A DNA stretch of 64,000 bases from Sinomonas humi. GTDB taxonomy: Bacteria; Actinomycetota; Actinomycetes; Actinomycetales; Micrococcaceae. The translations under genes were made by a program, and so were the position numbers. Below are positions 35,063 to 43,207 of the stretch, one piece after another (within the stretch, counting starts at the first letter, position 1; each line of letters begins with the position of its first letter). The DNA lies in contig NZ_JTDL01000129.1 in NCBI RefSeq assembly GCF_000802235.1, forward strand, positions 61,994 to 125,993, written 5' to 3'. The notes under the pieces are model-generated. The model saw nothing but the letters and a program-made list of their open reading frames with translations, did not search any database and was not told the origin of the DNA.

Positions 35063-36040
35063 GTGACTGAACCCGCGCACCTGCTGGGGGCGGCCGACAT
35101 CCGGGCGCTCGCCGAGGAACTCGGCATCCGCCCGACCAAGACTCTCGGCCAGAACTTCGTGATCGACGGCAATACGATCCGCAGGATCGTCGCTTCAGCA
35201 AAGGTCGATCCGACCGAGACGGTCCTCGAGGTAGGCCCGGGGCTCGGGTCGCTCACCCTAGGGCTTCTCGATGCTGCGGCCCACGTCGTCGCGATCGAGA
35301 TCGATCCCGTCCTCGCGCGCAGGCTTCCCGAAACGGTCGCGCGGTGGCGCCCGGACGCCGTCGGCCGCTTCGACCTGGTGCTGGCCGACGCGCTCAAGGT
35401 CAAGGAACTGCCCCCGGGGCCCTCTTCCCATCCCAGCGCCGTTGTTGCGAACCTTCCGTACAACGTGGCTGTTCCGGTGGTCCTCCACCTGCTCGAGCAT
35501 TTCCCGAGCCTTCGTCACGGGCTGGTCATGGTTCAGGACGAGGTCGCGGACAGGCTTGCTGCCGGCCCCGGGTCCCGCATCTACGGTGTTCCGAGCGTCA
35601 AGGCTGCGTGGTACGGCACCATGCGCAAGGCCGGCGTCATCGGCACCAATGTCTTCTGGCCCGCGCCCCGCATCCATTCGGGGCTCGTCGCCTTCGAGCG
35701 GCAAGAGCCCCCGCGGACGACGGCGACACGCACCGAAGTCTTCGCCGTCGTCGACGCCGCGTTCGCCCAAAGGCGCAAGACGCTTCGTGCAGCCCTGTCC
35801 GGATGGGCTGGTGGCGGCCCCGCCGCTGAACGGGCGCTGATCGCTGCTGGCGTGGACCCGAGCGCCCGCGGCGAAACCCTGGGCGTCACGGAGTTCGCGC
35901 GCATCGCGGAGCAACGCCCGGCTCGTTCTGGGGGAGAGGCTGCCTCCGGGGGAGAGGCTGTGGCCGGGGGAGACGCTGCGCCAGGGGGAGAGGCTGCAGC
36001 CGGGGGAGACGCTGCAGCCGGGGGAGAGACACTGCGCTAG
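35063..36040 (+). CDS. rsmA: 16S rRNA (adenine(1518)-N6/adenine(1519)-N6)-dimethyltransferase
   Basis: KsgA dimethylates two adjacent adenines in helix 45 during 30S maturation. Motifs: [16 protein letters not shown] (about 28-43), SAM site [15 protein letters not shown] (about 54-68), [11 protein letters not shown], catalytic [13 protein letters not shown] (about 128-140), [12 protein letters not shown] near the core end. The conserved fold stops by about residue 285. The last 35 residues are six-residue GGEAAA-type repeats from an 18-bp array and look dispensable. The -10 box replaces a Shine-Dalgarno. Confidence 0.95.
   Translation: MTEPAHLLGAADIRALAEELGIRPTKTLGQNFVIDGNTIRRIVASAKVDPTETVLEVGPGLGSLTLGLLDAAAHVVAIEIDPVLARRLPETVARWRPDAVGRFDLVLADALKVKELPPGPSSHPSAVVANLPYNVAVPVVLHLLEHFPSLRHGLVMVQDEVADRLAAGPGSRIYGVPSVKAAWYGTMRKAGVIGTNVFWPAPRIHSGLVAFERQEPPRTTATRTEVFAVVDAAFAQRRKTLRAALSGWAGGGPAAERALIAAGVDPSARGETLGVTEFARIAEQRPARSGGEAASGGEAVAGGDAAPGGEAAAGGDAAAGGETLR
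35930..36036 (+). repeat. 18-bp in-frame tandem array (x6) at the rsmA 3' end
   Basis: Six units of GGGGGAGAGGCTGCAGCC type, the last shortened, start every 18 bp from 35930 and end at the stop codon. Confidence 0.95.
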
Positions 36041-36043
36041 CGT
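36038..36043 (+). promoter_or_regulatory. -10 box for leaderless ispE, overlapping the rsmA stop
   Basis: TAGCGT uses the rsmA TAG stop as its first three bases, then 6 nt to ATG 36050. Confidence 0.5.
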
Positions 36044-36049
36044 GGGGTC

Positions 36050-37009
36050 ATGCGTTCAGGGAGCGGTGGCGGCCGCAGATCAGTGCGGGCCAAGGCCCCC
36101 GGCAAGATCAACGTCTCGCTCTGCGTAGGGCCGCTTCGGGCTGATGGCTACCACAGCGTGGCAAGCGTCTACCTCGCCGTCTCGCTGTTCGAAGAGGTGC
36201 GGGCTACGGCTTCGGAAGAACCCGGCATCACGGTGAGCCTGAGCCCTGAGAGCACGCTCGACATCGACGAGCTCGCGATCCCCCTCGACGAAAGCAACCT
36301 CGCAGTACGGGCCGCGGCGCTCATGGCCGAAGTCTCGGAGCACGCAACCGGGGTCCATCTTGAAATCACGAAGCGGGTTCCGGTCGCCGGAGGCATGGGC
36401 GGCGGTTCTGCTGACGCCGCCGCGGCGCTCGTAGCGTGCGACGCCCTCTGGGGGAGCGGGCTCTCAAGGGAAGAACTCGCCCACCTCGCGGCCGAACTCG
36501 GCGCCGACGTGCCGTTCGCGCTCCTCGGAGGCGCCGCCGTCGGCCTCGGCGTCGGAGACCGACTCTCTCCAGCGCTCGCAACCGCGCGCCTCGACTGGGT
36601 GCTCGCGCCCGCCGAATTCGGACTCAGCACCCCCGCGGTCTTCCGCGAACTGGACCGGCTCCGAGCCGAGGAAGGCATCGAAGCGGAGGAACCGGTCGAC
36701 GTCGAGCCCGGCATTCTCGCGGCCCTCCGCGCGGGTGACGCGCCAGCCCTGAGCCACCTCCTCGTGAACGACCTCCAGCGCGCCGCGGTCTCGCTCGCCC
36801 CTGGGCTCCGCGACACCCTCGGCTGGGGAGACTCGCACGGTGCTCTCGCGTCGATCGTGTCCGGTTCGGGGCCCACCGTTGCACTCCTCGCGGAGGATGC
36901 GGTGGCAGCCTCTGAGCTGGCCGAAGCGCTCACTCACCGGGGGGCCGAGGCCGTAGCAGTCCACGGGCCTGTCCCTGGCGCCCGGATCGTGAGCGATACC
37001 CTGCTGTAG
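36050..37009 (+). CDS. ispE: 4-diphosphocytidyl-2-C-methyl-D-erythritol kinase
   Basis: GHMP kinase of the MEP isoprenoid pathway, phosphorylating CDP-ME. Motifs: AKAPGKINVSLCVGPLRADGYH (about 13-34), glycine-rich ATP loop VPVAGGMGGGSADAAAAL (about 108-125), SGSGPTVALLAE near residue 274. The 319-residue length is normal. The product feeds the undecaprenyl and other prenyl carriers used by the cell-wall genes nearby. It lies 9 bp after rsmA, as in Rv1010-Rv1011, yet appears to have its own -10 box. Confidence 0.95.
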   Translation: MRSGSGGGRRSVRAKAPGKINVSLCVGPLRADGYHSVASVYLAVSLFEEVRATASEEPGITVSLSPESTLDIDELAIPLDESNLAVRAAALMAEVSEHATGVHLEITKRVPVAGGMGGGSADAAAALVACDALWGSGLSREELAHLAAELGADVPFALLGGAAVGLGVGDRLSPALATARLDWVLAPAEFGLSTPAVFRELDRLRAEEGIEAEEPVDVEPGILAALRAGDAPALSHLLVNDLQRAAVSLAPGLRDTLGWGDSHGALASIVSGSGPTVALLAEDAVAASELAEALTHRGAEAVAVHGPVPGARIVSDTLL

Positions 37010-37070
37010 GCTCATTGCTGGCCGGGCTGGCCAATCCCGCCCAGCCCCATTCATCTCCAGAAAGCGATTC

Positions 37071-38990
37071 GTGGCACACCTGCTCGGCGGCGAGAACCTC
37101 AGTATTTCCTTCGGAACCCGCACCGTCCTCGACGGCGTGACGGTGGGTCTCAACGAGGGCGACCGCGTCGGCATCGTGGGCCGCAATGGCGACGGGAAGT
37201 CGACCCTCATGCGGCTTCTCTCGCAACGAGCCGAGCCCGATGGAGGCCGCGTAACCAAGCGGCGCGGCGTCGACGTGGGCTACCTCGACCAGGGGGACGT
37301 GCTCGACGGCGACCTTGATGTGGGCCGCGCGATCGTGGGCGACCGCTCCGCCCACGAATGGGCGGCCGATCCCCGCATCCGCGAGATCATGGCCGGACTG
37401 GTGGGCGACGTGGACTGGCGCGCCGAAGTGCGTTCCCTTTCGGGCGGACAGAAGCGCCGCGTCGCGCTCGCCAAGCTCCTCATCGAACCACACGACGTGA
37501 TCATGCTCGACGAGCCCACGAACCATCTCGACGTCGAAGGCGTCGCGTGGCTCGCGCGTCACCTCAAGACGCGATGGCGCGCCAATGAAGGGGCGTTCGT
37601 CGTCGTGACCCACGACCGCTGGTTCCTCGACGAGGTCTGCACGAGCACGTGGGAAGTCCACGACGGCATCGTCGAGCCTTTCGAAGGCGGCTACGCGGCC
37701 TATGTCCTGGCGCGCGCCGAGCGCGACCGGATGGCCGCCGTCGTCGAGGGCAAGCGGCAGAACCTCGTGAAGAAGGAGCTCGCATGGCTCCGCCGAGGCG
37801 CCCCCGCCCGAACCTCGAAGCCCAAGTTCCGGATCGACGCCGCGAACGCCCTCATCGCAGACGTCCCCGAGCCCCGGGACGCCGTCGCGCTGTCGAAGAT
37901 GGCGACAGCTCGGCTCGGCAAGGACGTGGTCGACCTCGAAGGGGTGACGCTCGCGTACGGGGATCCGGGCCCGCCCGCTGCGGCGCCCCTCTTCGACAAT
38001 GTCACGGTGCGCCTCGCGCCTGGCGAGCGCGTCGGTGTCGTCGGAGTCAACGGCGCCGGGAAATCGACCCTTCTCCGGCTCATCGCGGGGGAGATCGCGC
38101 CGACGGCGGGGCGCGTCAAGCGCGGCAAGACGGTCGTGCCCGCGGTGCTGAGCCAAGACGTCCGAGAGCTCGACGACGTTGCCGACCTCCGGGTAATCGA
38201 GGTGATCCAGCGGGAGAAGCAGACCTTCACGGTTGGGTCAAAGGAGCTCACGGCGGGCCAGCTCGTCGAGCAGCTCGGATTCACGAACCAGAAGCAGTGG
38301 ACGCGTGTCTCCGAGCTCTCCGGCGGCGAGCGCCGAAGGCTCCAGCTCCTGCGCCTGCTCGTCGGCGAGCCCAACGTCCTCATGCTCGACGAGCCCACAA
38401 ACGACCTCGACACGGACACCCTCGCCGCAGTCGAAGACGTCCTGGACGGCTGGCCGGGGACGCTCGTCGTCGTGAGCCACGACCGCTACCTCCTCGAACG
38501 CGTCACAGACCATCAGCTCGCTTTGCTGGGCGATGGGAAGGTCCGGGCGCTGCCCGGTGGAGTCGAGCAGTACCTCGAATTGCGCGAGGCGAGTCTTTCC
38601 GGTGCCGGTGCACCCGGGACGGAGGACGCCGGGGCCCGGGCTTCGCAGACGGAGGGCGGCGTAGGCGCCGGCTTAGGCTCAGGCTCGGTCTCAGGCGGCG
38701 CGGCAGGCGGGGCCACAGGCGGCGCGACAGCCGCGGGTTCAGGAAAGGGCTCGGCCGCAGCGGCGGGTGCGAGCGAGACGGAGAAGCGCCAGGCCCGCAA
38801 GGAGCTCAGCCGCGTGGAACGGCAGCTCGGGAAGAATGCCGAGCAGGAGACGAAGCTGCACGCCCAGATGGCCGACGTGGCCGACGACTACGGTCGTCTC
38901 GCCGAGCTCAACGCCCAGCTTCAGGCCCTGCTCGCTGAGAAGGAGGAACTCGAGCTCGCGTGGCTCGAGGCCTCGGAGGTGCTCGAGTAG
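37071..38990 (+). CDS. ABC-F family ATPase (Uup-like)
   Basis: Two ABC domains with no membrane segments: Walker A GRNGDGKS near residue 38 and GVNGAGKST near 328; signatures LSGGQKRR and LSGGERRR; Walker B IMLDEPTNHLD and LMLDEPTNDLD. The ABC-F interdomain linker lies around 220-280. A Gly/Ala/Ser-rich stretch (about 525-570) leads to a C-terminal coiled coil (KRQARKELSRVERQLGK) of the Uup type. ABC-F proteins act on the ribosome; which one this is cannot be read. The 639-residue length fits Uup-like members. GTG 37071 has AGAAAG upstream. Confidence 0.9.
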   Translation: MAHLLGGENLSISFGTRTVLDGVTVGLNEGDRVGIVGRNGDGKSTLMRLLSQRAEPDGGRVTKRRGVDVGYLDQGDVLDGDLDVGRAIVGDRSAHEWAADPRIREIMAGLVGDVDWRAEVRSLSGGQKRRVALAKLLIEPHDVIMLDEPTNHLDVEGVAWLARHLKTRWRANEGAFVVVTHDRWFLDEVCTSTWEVHDGIVEPFEGGYAAYVLARAERDRMAAVVEGKRQNLVKKELAWLRRGAPARTSKPKFRIDAANALIADVPEPRDAVALSKMATARLGKDVVDLEGVTLAYGDPGPPAAAPLFDNVTVRLAPGERVGVVGVNGAGKSTLLRLIAGEIAPTAGRVKRGKTVVPAVLSQDVRELDDVADLRVIEVIQREKQTFTVGSKELTAGQLVEQLGFTNQKQWTRVSELSGGERRRLQLLRLLVGEPNVLMLDEPTNDLDTDTLAAVEDVLDGWPGTLVVVSHDRYLLERVTDHQLALLGDGKVRALPGGVEQYLELREASLSGAGAPGTEDAGARASQTEGGVGAGLGSGSVSGGAAGGATGGATAAGSGKGSAAAAGASETEKRQARKELSRVERQLGKNAEQETKLHAQMADVADDYGRLAELNAQLQALLAEKEELELAWLEASEVLE

Positions 38991-39013
38991 GCAGGCTGGA
39001 CTTCGGGCAGGCT

Positions 39014-39029
39014 GGGCTTTGGGAAGCCC
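39014..39029. terminator. Short hairpin after the ABC-F gene
   Basis: GGGCTT, TGGG loop, AAGCCC, 24 bp after the stop. No T-tract, so termination is uncertain. Confidence 0.35.
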
Positions 39030-39108
39030 GGCGGTCCCGGCTGTTCATCCTCACGTCATCTCCGGGTCCTACTCCGCCGATAGCGTGATCTCGTACGCGA
39101 GAACGGGC

Positions 39109-39153
39109 ATGGGTGACTGGGGCATGGGTGACTGGGGCATGGGTGACTGGGGC
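39109..39153 (+). repeat. 15-bp tandem array (x3) carrying start codons
   Basis: Three exact or near-exact copies of ATGGGTGACTGGGGC, each beginning with ATG in frame. Confidence 0.95.
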
Positions 39154-39390
39154 ATCGGGAAACGCACCGACGATTTCACGCGGCTCGTCCGCGGAGACGC
39201 TGTGACGGTCGAGGGAAGCAGCGTGTCCATGCAGGGCACGGTCGAAGAGGTCGCCCCTGACCGCTCAGTTCTCTGGGTGCTGGAGCACGGAGGCCACAGC
39301 CGGTACATGGTCCACCGAACCGACACCGTGGTGGTCACACGGGTGGAAGCGGGCTGGACCCCCGCGGCGGGCGCCGAGGCCGAGCTCTAG
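39109..39390 (+). CDS. Small conserved-looking hypothetical protein with MGDWG repeats
   Basis: About 93 residues. I do not recognise the family. The body (DDFTRLVRGDAVTVEGSSVSMQGTVEEV) reads like a small beta-barrel, and codon use matches neighbouring genes. The N-terminus is MGDWG three times, from the 15-bp unit ATGGGTGACTGGGGC (39109-39153), so three in-frame ATGs are available. GTG 39085 is another possible start. No clear Shine-Dalgarno. It lies between the ABC-F and dedA genes on the same strand. Confidence 0.6.
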   Translation: MGDWGMGDWGMGDWGIGKRTDDFTRLVRGDAVTVEGSSVSMQGTVEEVAPDRSVLWVLEHGGHSRYMVHRTDTVVVTRVEAGWTPAAGAEAEL

Positions 39391-39429
39391 GAGTCACCAG
39401 CCGCTCTGGAAGCGTCCAGTGCCGGTCAG

Positions 39430-39435
39430 TAGGAT
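39430..39435 (+). promoter_or_regulatory. -10 box for the leaderless dedA-family gene
   Basis: TAGGAT, 7 nt, then ATG 39443. This decides the start over an upstream codon at 39419. Confidence 0.6.
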
Positions 39436-39442
39436 CACCCCA

Positions 39443-40111
39443 ATGGGTTCCTTCGTGAGCGCGATCCTTGGCATGCCTCCGCAGCTGGCCTACCTCCTTG
39501 TGTTCGCCCTGGTCTTCGCGGAGGACGCGATTTTCGTCGGCTTCGTGGTGCCGGGCGAGACGGCGGCCGTCCTCGGCGGTGTCCTCGCGAATCAGGGGCA
39601 CGCCGATATCTGGCTTATGGCCCCGTTCGTTGTGGTCGCCGCGATCGTGGGGGACACCGTCGGGTACGAGATCGGGAAGCACCTCGGTCCCCGCCTGCTC
39701 GGCTTCCGAGTGTTCGACAAGCACCGGAGAAAGCTCGAGGATGCCCAAGCGTTCCTGCGGAGGCGAGGCGGCTGGGCCGTGTTCCTGGGGCGATTCGTGG
39801 CCTTCTTCCGCGCCATGATGCCGGCCCTCGCAGGAGCCTCGAAGATGCGCTACCCGCGGTTCCTCGCGTTCAACGCGCTCGGGGGCCTCGCATGGGGGGT
39901 CGGCTTCACGCTCCTGGGCTACGTCGCAGGGGCCTCGTACGACGTCGTGGCGAAGGCTGCGGGACGCGACATCGCCGCCGTCGTGCTCGCCATAGGGGTT
40001 GTCGCCTTCGTCGTGTGGCGCGTGCGCAAGAGCCGCGCCGAACGGCGCAACGAGCGAAACTATCGTGGCGGAAACGCCGAAGCTGAAGCTGGGCCCGAGG
40101 GCGAGGGGTAG
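39443..40111 (+). CDS. DedA/SNARE-associated family membrane protein
   Basis: 222 residues. DedA proteins include flippases for undecaprenyl phosphate and other lipids. Seen here: FALVFAEDAIFVGFVVPGETAAVLGG (about 16-40) with the conserved acidic pair, VVAAIVGDTVGYEIGK near 66-80, FLGRFVAFFRAMMPALAGASKMRY near 112-135, and two further helices. The tail is Arg/Glu-rich. The specific substrate is inferred only from family. Confidence 0.9.
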   Translation: MGSFVSAILGMPPQLAYLLVFALVFAEDAIFVGFVVPGETAAVLGGVLANQGHADIWLMAPFVVVAAIVGDTVGYEIGKHLGPRLLGFRVFDKHRRKLEDAQAFLRRRGGWAVFLGRFVAFFRAMMPALAGASKMRYPRFLAFNALGGLAWGVGFTLLGYVAGASYDVVAKAAGRDIAAVVLAIGVVAFVVWRVRKSRAERRNERNYRGGNAEAEAGPEGEG

Positions 40112-40231
40112 CACGCCCTGGCGGCCGGCCTTCGTCGGCTGCCCTTCGCCCGAACTGGTCTCGGGACGTGGCAGAATGGACGACTGTGCCGAGTGCTGCG
40201 GCTGGGATTCCCCGGAGCGGCCACGGCGCCC

Positions 40232-40303
40232 TCCGCCCTGGTGTAATGGCAGCACGCCGGCCTTTGGAGCCGTGCAGTCTAGGTTCGAATCCTAGGGGCG
40301 GAA
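40232..40303 (+). tRNA. tRNA-Gln (anticodon TTG)
   Basis: A 7-bp acceptor stem pairs TCCGCCC with GGGCGGA, with A as discriminator. The D-arm has TGGTGTAATGGCA. The anticodon loop is CT-TTG-GA, reading CAA/CAG. The T-arm is CTAGG-TTCGAAT-CCTAG. The 3' CCA is not encoded. The anticodon stem has one end mismatch (C-U) as read by eye. Confidence 0.92.
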
Positions 40304-40330
40304 CGCGAAAGGCCCTCGGACCGCTGTGGA

Positions 40331-40336
40331 TAGAAT
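40331..40336 (+). promoter_or_regulatory. Probable glmU -10 box
   Basis: TAGAAT lies 28 nt after the tRNA and about 53 nt before GTG 40389. It places the transcription start inside the longer open frame, supporting the later glmU start. Confidence 0.45.
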
Positions 40337-40388
40337 GGCTCCGGCCTTGCAGCAGCACGCATCGCGACGATCAGGAGAACCAGCGACA

Positions 40389-42017
40389 GTGAATGCGGAG
40401 AACCCCGGACAGCGTCCCCCAGCCGACCGCCCGGAGTCCCCGCAGGCCGGAGCGAGCCCAGTTCCCTACGGCACCGCGCGGCAGCCTACCGCCGTCATCG
40501 TTCTCGCTGCCGGTGCAGGTACCCGCATGAAGTCCCGCACCCCCAAGATCTTGCACGAGCTGGGGGGCCGCTCCATGATCGCCCATGCCCTCGCCGCCGC
40601 TCGCGGGCTCGACCCCCGCAGCCTCGCCGTCGTCGTTCGCCACGAGCGTGACCGGGTCGCCGAGCATGTCGCGGCAATCGACGCCGAGGCGCTCATCATC
40701 GACCAGGACGAAATCCCGGGGACGGGCCGCGCCGTCGAGGTCGCGCTCGACGCTCTCGCCGCCGCGAATCCTGCGGACGGGCTCGAGGGCGCAGGGCTTG
40801 AGGGCAAAGGGCTTGAGGGCACAGTCGTGGTCACGTACGGCGACGTGCCGCTCCTCAGTTCCGAACTCCTCCGCGACCTCGTGGCGCTTCACGAGGCCGA
40901 CGGCAACGCCGTCACAGTCCTGACTGCGGTCCTCGACGACGCGACAGGCTACGGTCGGATCCTCCGCGACGCTGACGGCGGCGTTGCTGCCATCCGCGAG
41001 CACAAGGACGCGAACGAGGACGAGCGGACGGTCCTCGAGGTCAACTCGGGCATCTACGCGTTCGACGCCGCGATCCTCGCAGACGCGCTGCGGCGCGTCA
41101 CGACGGAGAACGCCCAGGGCGAGAAGTACCTCACCGATGTCCTCGGGATCGTACGCGAGGACGGCGGCAGGGTTGCTGCCCTTGTGACCGAGGACCGGTG
41201 GCAGGTGGAGGGCGCCAACGATCGCGTCCAGCTCCAAGCCCTCGCTGCGGAGCACAACCGCCGGATCGTCGAGGAGTGGATGCGAGCCGGCGTCACGATT
41301 GTGGATCCCGCGACGACCTGGATCGATGGCAGTGTTCGTCTCGCAGAGGACGTCACGATCAAGCCCAACACCCAGCTCCACGGGGCCACCGTCATCGAGC
41401 GCGACGCGGTCATCGGCCCCGACACGACGCTCGTGGACGTGATCGTGGGGGAGGGCGCCACGGTGCGGCGCACCGAGGGCACCAAGTCGGAGATCGGGCC
41501 AGGCGCGACCGTGGGCCCCTTCACGTACCTCCGTGCGGGCACAGTGCTTGGCGAGGCGGGCAAGATCGGAGCGTTCTACGAGACGAAGAACGCTCAGATC
41601 GGCAGGGGAGCCAAGCTTTCGCACCTCGGCTACGTCGGCGACGCCGAGGTGGGCGAAGGCACCAACATCGGCTGCGGCAACATCACAGCCAACTACGACG
41701 GCGTCAACAAGCACCGCACGGTCATCGGAGCCCACGTCCGCACCTCCTCCAACACCGTCTTTGTCGCCCCGGTCACCGTGGGTGACGGCGCCTACACGGG
41801 AGCCGGCGCCGTCGTGCGCAAGGACGTCCCGGCAGGTGCCCTCGCGCTGAGCGTCGCCCCTCAACGCAACGCCGAGGGATGGACCGAGGCGAAACGGCCC
41901 GGATCGCCGTCGGCTATCGCGGCAGCGGCAGCGCGTGCGCTGGCAGAAGAAGCTGCCCTCGGCACCCCTGAAACTCTCCCCTCCGCCAGCACTCCCCCAA
42001 CAGAAGAAGGCAAGTAG
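40389..42017 (+). CDS. glmU: Bifunctional UDP-N-acetylglucosamine pyrophosphorylase/glucosamine-1-phosphate N-acetyltransferase
   Basis: Makes UDP-GlcNAc for peptidoglycan. Uridyltransferase: LAAGAGTRMKSRTPKILHELGG (about residues 40-61), GTGRAVEVAL, and VTYGDVPLLS. Left-handed beta-helix acetyltransferase in the C-terminal half: YLRAGTVLGE, KNAQIGRGAKLSHLGYVGDAEVG, NIGCGNITANYDGVNKHRT. GTG 40389 has AGGAG 11 nt upstream; an earlier GTG at 40326 precedes the likely promoter. A 15-bp array at 40779-40823 inserts GLEGA-GLEGK-GLEGT in the uridyltransferase domain just before VVTYGD. The 542-residue length exceeds the usual 460-490 because of terminal extensions and this insert. Confidence 0.96.
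   Translation: MNAENPGQRPPADRPESPQAGASPVPYGTARQPTAVIVLAAGAGTRMKSRTPKILHELGGRSMIAHALAAARGLDPRSLAVVVRHERDRVAEHVAAIDAEALIIDQDEIPGTGRAVEVALDALAAANPADGLEGAGLEGKGLEGTVVVTYGDVPLLSSELLRDLVALHEADGNAVTVLTAVLDDATGYGRILRDADGGVAAIREHKDANEDERTVLEVNSGIYAFDAAILADALRRVTTENAQGEKYLTDVLGIVREDGGRVAALVTEDRWQVEGANDRVQLQALAAEHNRRIVEEWMRAGVTIVDPATTWIDGSVRLAEDVTIKPNTQLHGATVIERDAVIGPDTTLVDVIVGEGATVRRTEGTKSEIGPGATVGPFTYLRAGTVLGEAGKIGAFYETKNAQIGRGAKLSHLGYVGDAEVGEGTNIGCGNITANYDGVNKHRTVIGAHVRTSSNTVFVAPVTVGDGAYTGAGAVVRKDVPAGALALSVAPQRNAEGWTEAKRPGSPSAIAAAAARALAEEAALGTPETLPSASTPPTEEGK
40779..40823 (+). repeat. 15-bp in-frame tandem array (x3) in glmU
   Basis: GGGCTTGAGGGCAAA-type units encode GLEG(A/K/T) three times within the uridyltransferase domain. 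Confidence 0.95.
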
Positions 42018-42998
42018 ATGACCGAGATCACGGCCAACGGCGAGAAGCGCCTCGTCGTCGCGTCAGGCCGGGCCCATCCCGAACTCGCGCAGGAGATCGC
42101 CAAAGAGCTCGGCACGGAGCTGCTTCCGACGTCGGCCTACGACTTCGCGAACGGCGAGACCTACGTTCGGTTCGAGGACAGCGTCCGCGGCGCCGACGCG
42201 TTCGTGATCCAGGCCCACCCGGCTCCGATCAATGAGTGGATCATGGAGCAGCTCATCATGATCGACTCGCTCAAGCGGGCGAGCGCGAAGCGGATCACGG
42301 TCGTCTCGCCCTTCTATCCCTACGCGCGGCAGGACAAGAAGCACCGCGGCCGCGAGCCGATCTCCGCACGACTCATCGCGGACCTCTACAAGACCGCCGG
42401 CGCCCACCGCCTCATGAGCGTCGACCTGCACACCGCGCAGATCCAGGGCTTCTTCGACGGGCCGGTGGACCACCTCATGGCCATCCCCCTCCTCGCCGAC
42501 TACGTCCGCACCCGTGTGGACCTCAACAAGGTCACCGTCGTCTCCCCGGATACGGGCCGCGTCCGTGTGGCCGAGCAGTGGGCCGAGCGCCTCGGCGGCG
42601 CCCCGCTGGCGTTCGTCCACAAGTCGCGGGACGTGAACGTGCCGAACCAAGCCGTCTCGAAGCAGGTCGTCGGCCAGATCGAGGGGCGTGACTGCGTACT
42701 CATCGACGACATGATCGACACCGGCGGAACCATCTCCGGGGCCGTCCAGGTGCTCAAGAACGCCGGCGCCCGGTCTGTGATCATCGCCGCAACGCACGCC
42801 GTGTTCTCGGATCCGGCTCCGCGTCGGCTCGCCGAGTGCGGGGCGCGTGAGGTCGTCGTGACCAACACCCTGCCCATCTCGCCAGACAAGCGCTTCGAGC
42901 AGCTCACGGTGCTCTCGATCGCGCCGCTCATCGCCCGCGCCATCCACGAGGTGTTCGACGACGGTTCCGTGACGAGCCTCTTCGACGGCCGCAGCTAG
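42018..42998 (+). CDS. prs: Ribose-phosphate pyrophosphokinase
   Basis: Makes PRPP from ribose-5-phosphate and ATP for purines, pyrimidines, His, Trp and cell-wall arabinan precursors where present. Motifs: FANGETYVRFEDSVRG, SPFYPYARQDKKHRGREPISARL near residue 95, MSVDLHTAQIQGFF near 133, PRPP loop DCVLIDDMIDTGGT near 229. The 326-residue length is typical. ATG directly follows the glmU stop, so the two are coupled, as in M. tuberculosis Rv1018c-Rv1017c. Confidence 0.97.
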   Translation: MTEITANGEKRLVVASGRAHPELAQEIAKELGTELLPTSAYDFANGETYVRFEDSVRGADAFVIQAHPAPINEWIMEQLIMIDSLKRASAKRITVVSPFYPYARQDKKHRGREPISARLIADLYKTAGAHRLMSVDLHTAQIQGFFDGPVDHLMAIPLLADYVRTRVDLNKVTVVSPDTGRVRVAEQWAERLGGAPLAFVHKSRDVNVPNQAVSKQVVGQIEGRDCVLIDDMIDTGGTISGAVQVLKNAGARSVIIAATHAVFSDPAPRRLAECGAREVVVTNTLPISPDKRFEQLTVLSIAPLIARAIHEVFDDGSVTSLFDGRS

Positions 42999-43028
42999 AC
43001 AGGCAGCTGCGCCTACGGCGTCTGGCCG

Positions 43029-43071
43029 AGGTTCGCCGTCCGTCCGATCTGCTAGGATTGTCGGCGAACCT
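43029..43071. promoter_or_regulatory. Perfect 10-bp inverted repeat around the rplY -10 box
   Basis: AGGTTCGCCG (43029-43038) and CGGCGAACCT (43062-43071) bracket TAGGAT (43053-43058), the likely -10. The arms are centred 33 bp apart, three helical turns. The leader to ATG 43208 is about 140 nt. Confidence 0.55.
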
Positions 43072-43207
43072 TGGCGAGGGATCGGCGCATGCGCCGGACC
43101 GTGATCGACTGGGTCTGGACTTCTTCGATGGGGCCTTCTGGCTCGATGGTGCTTCGGTTCAGACGCCCGTCTGCGCCAAGCCACCCGATCCATCGAAGGA
43201 GCATTCC

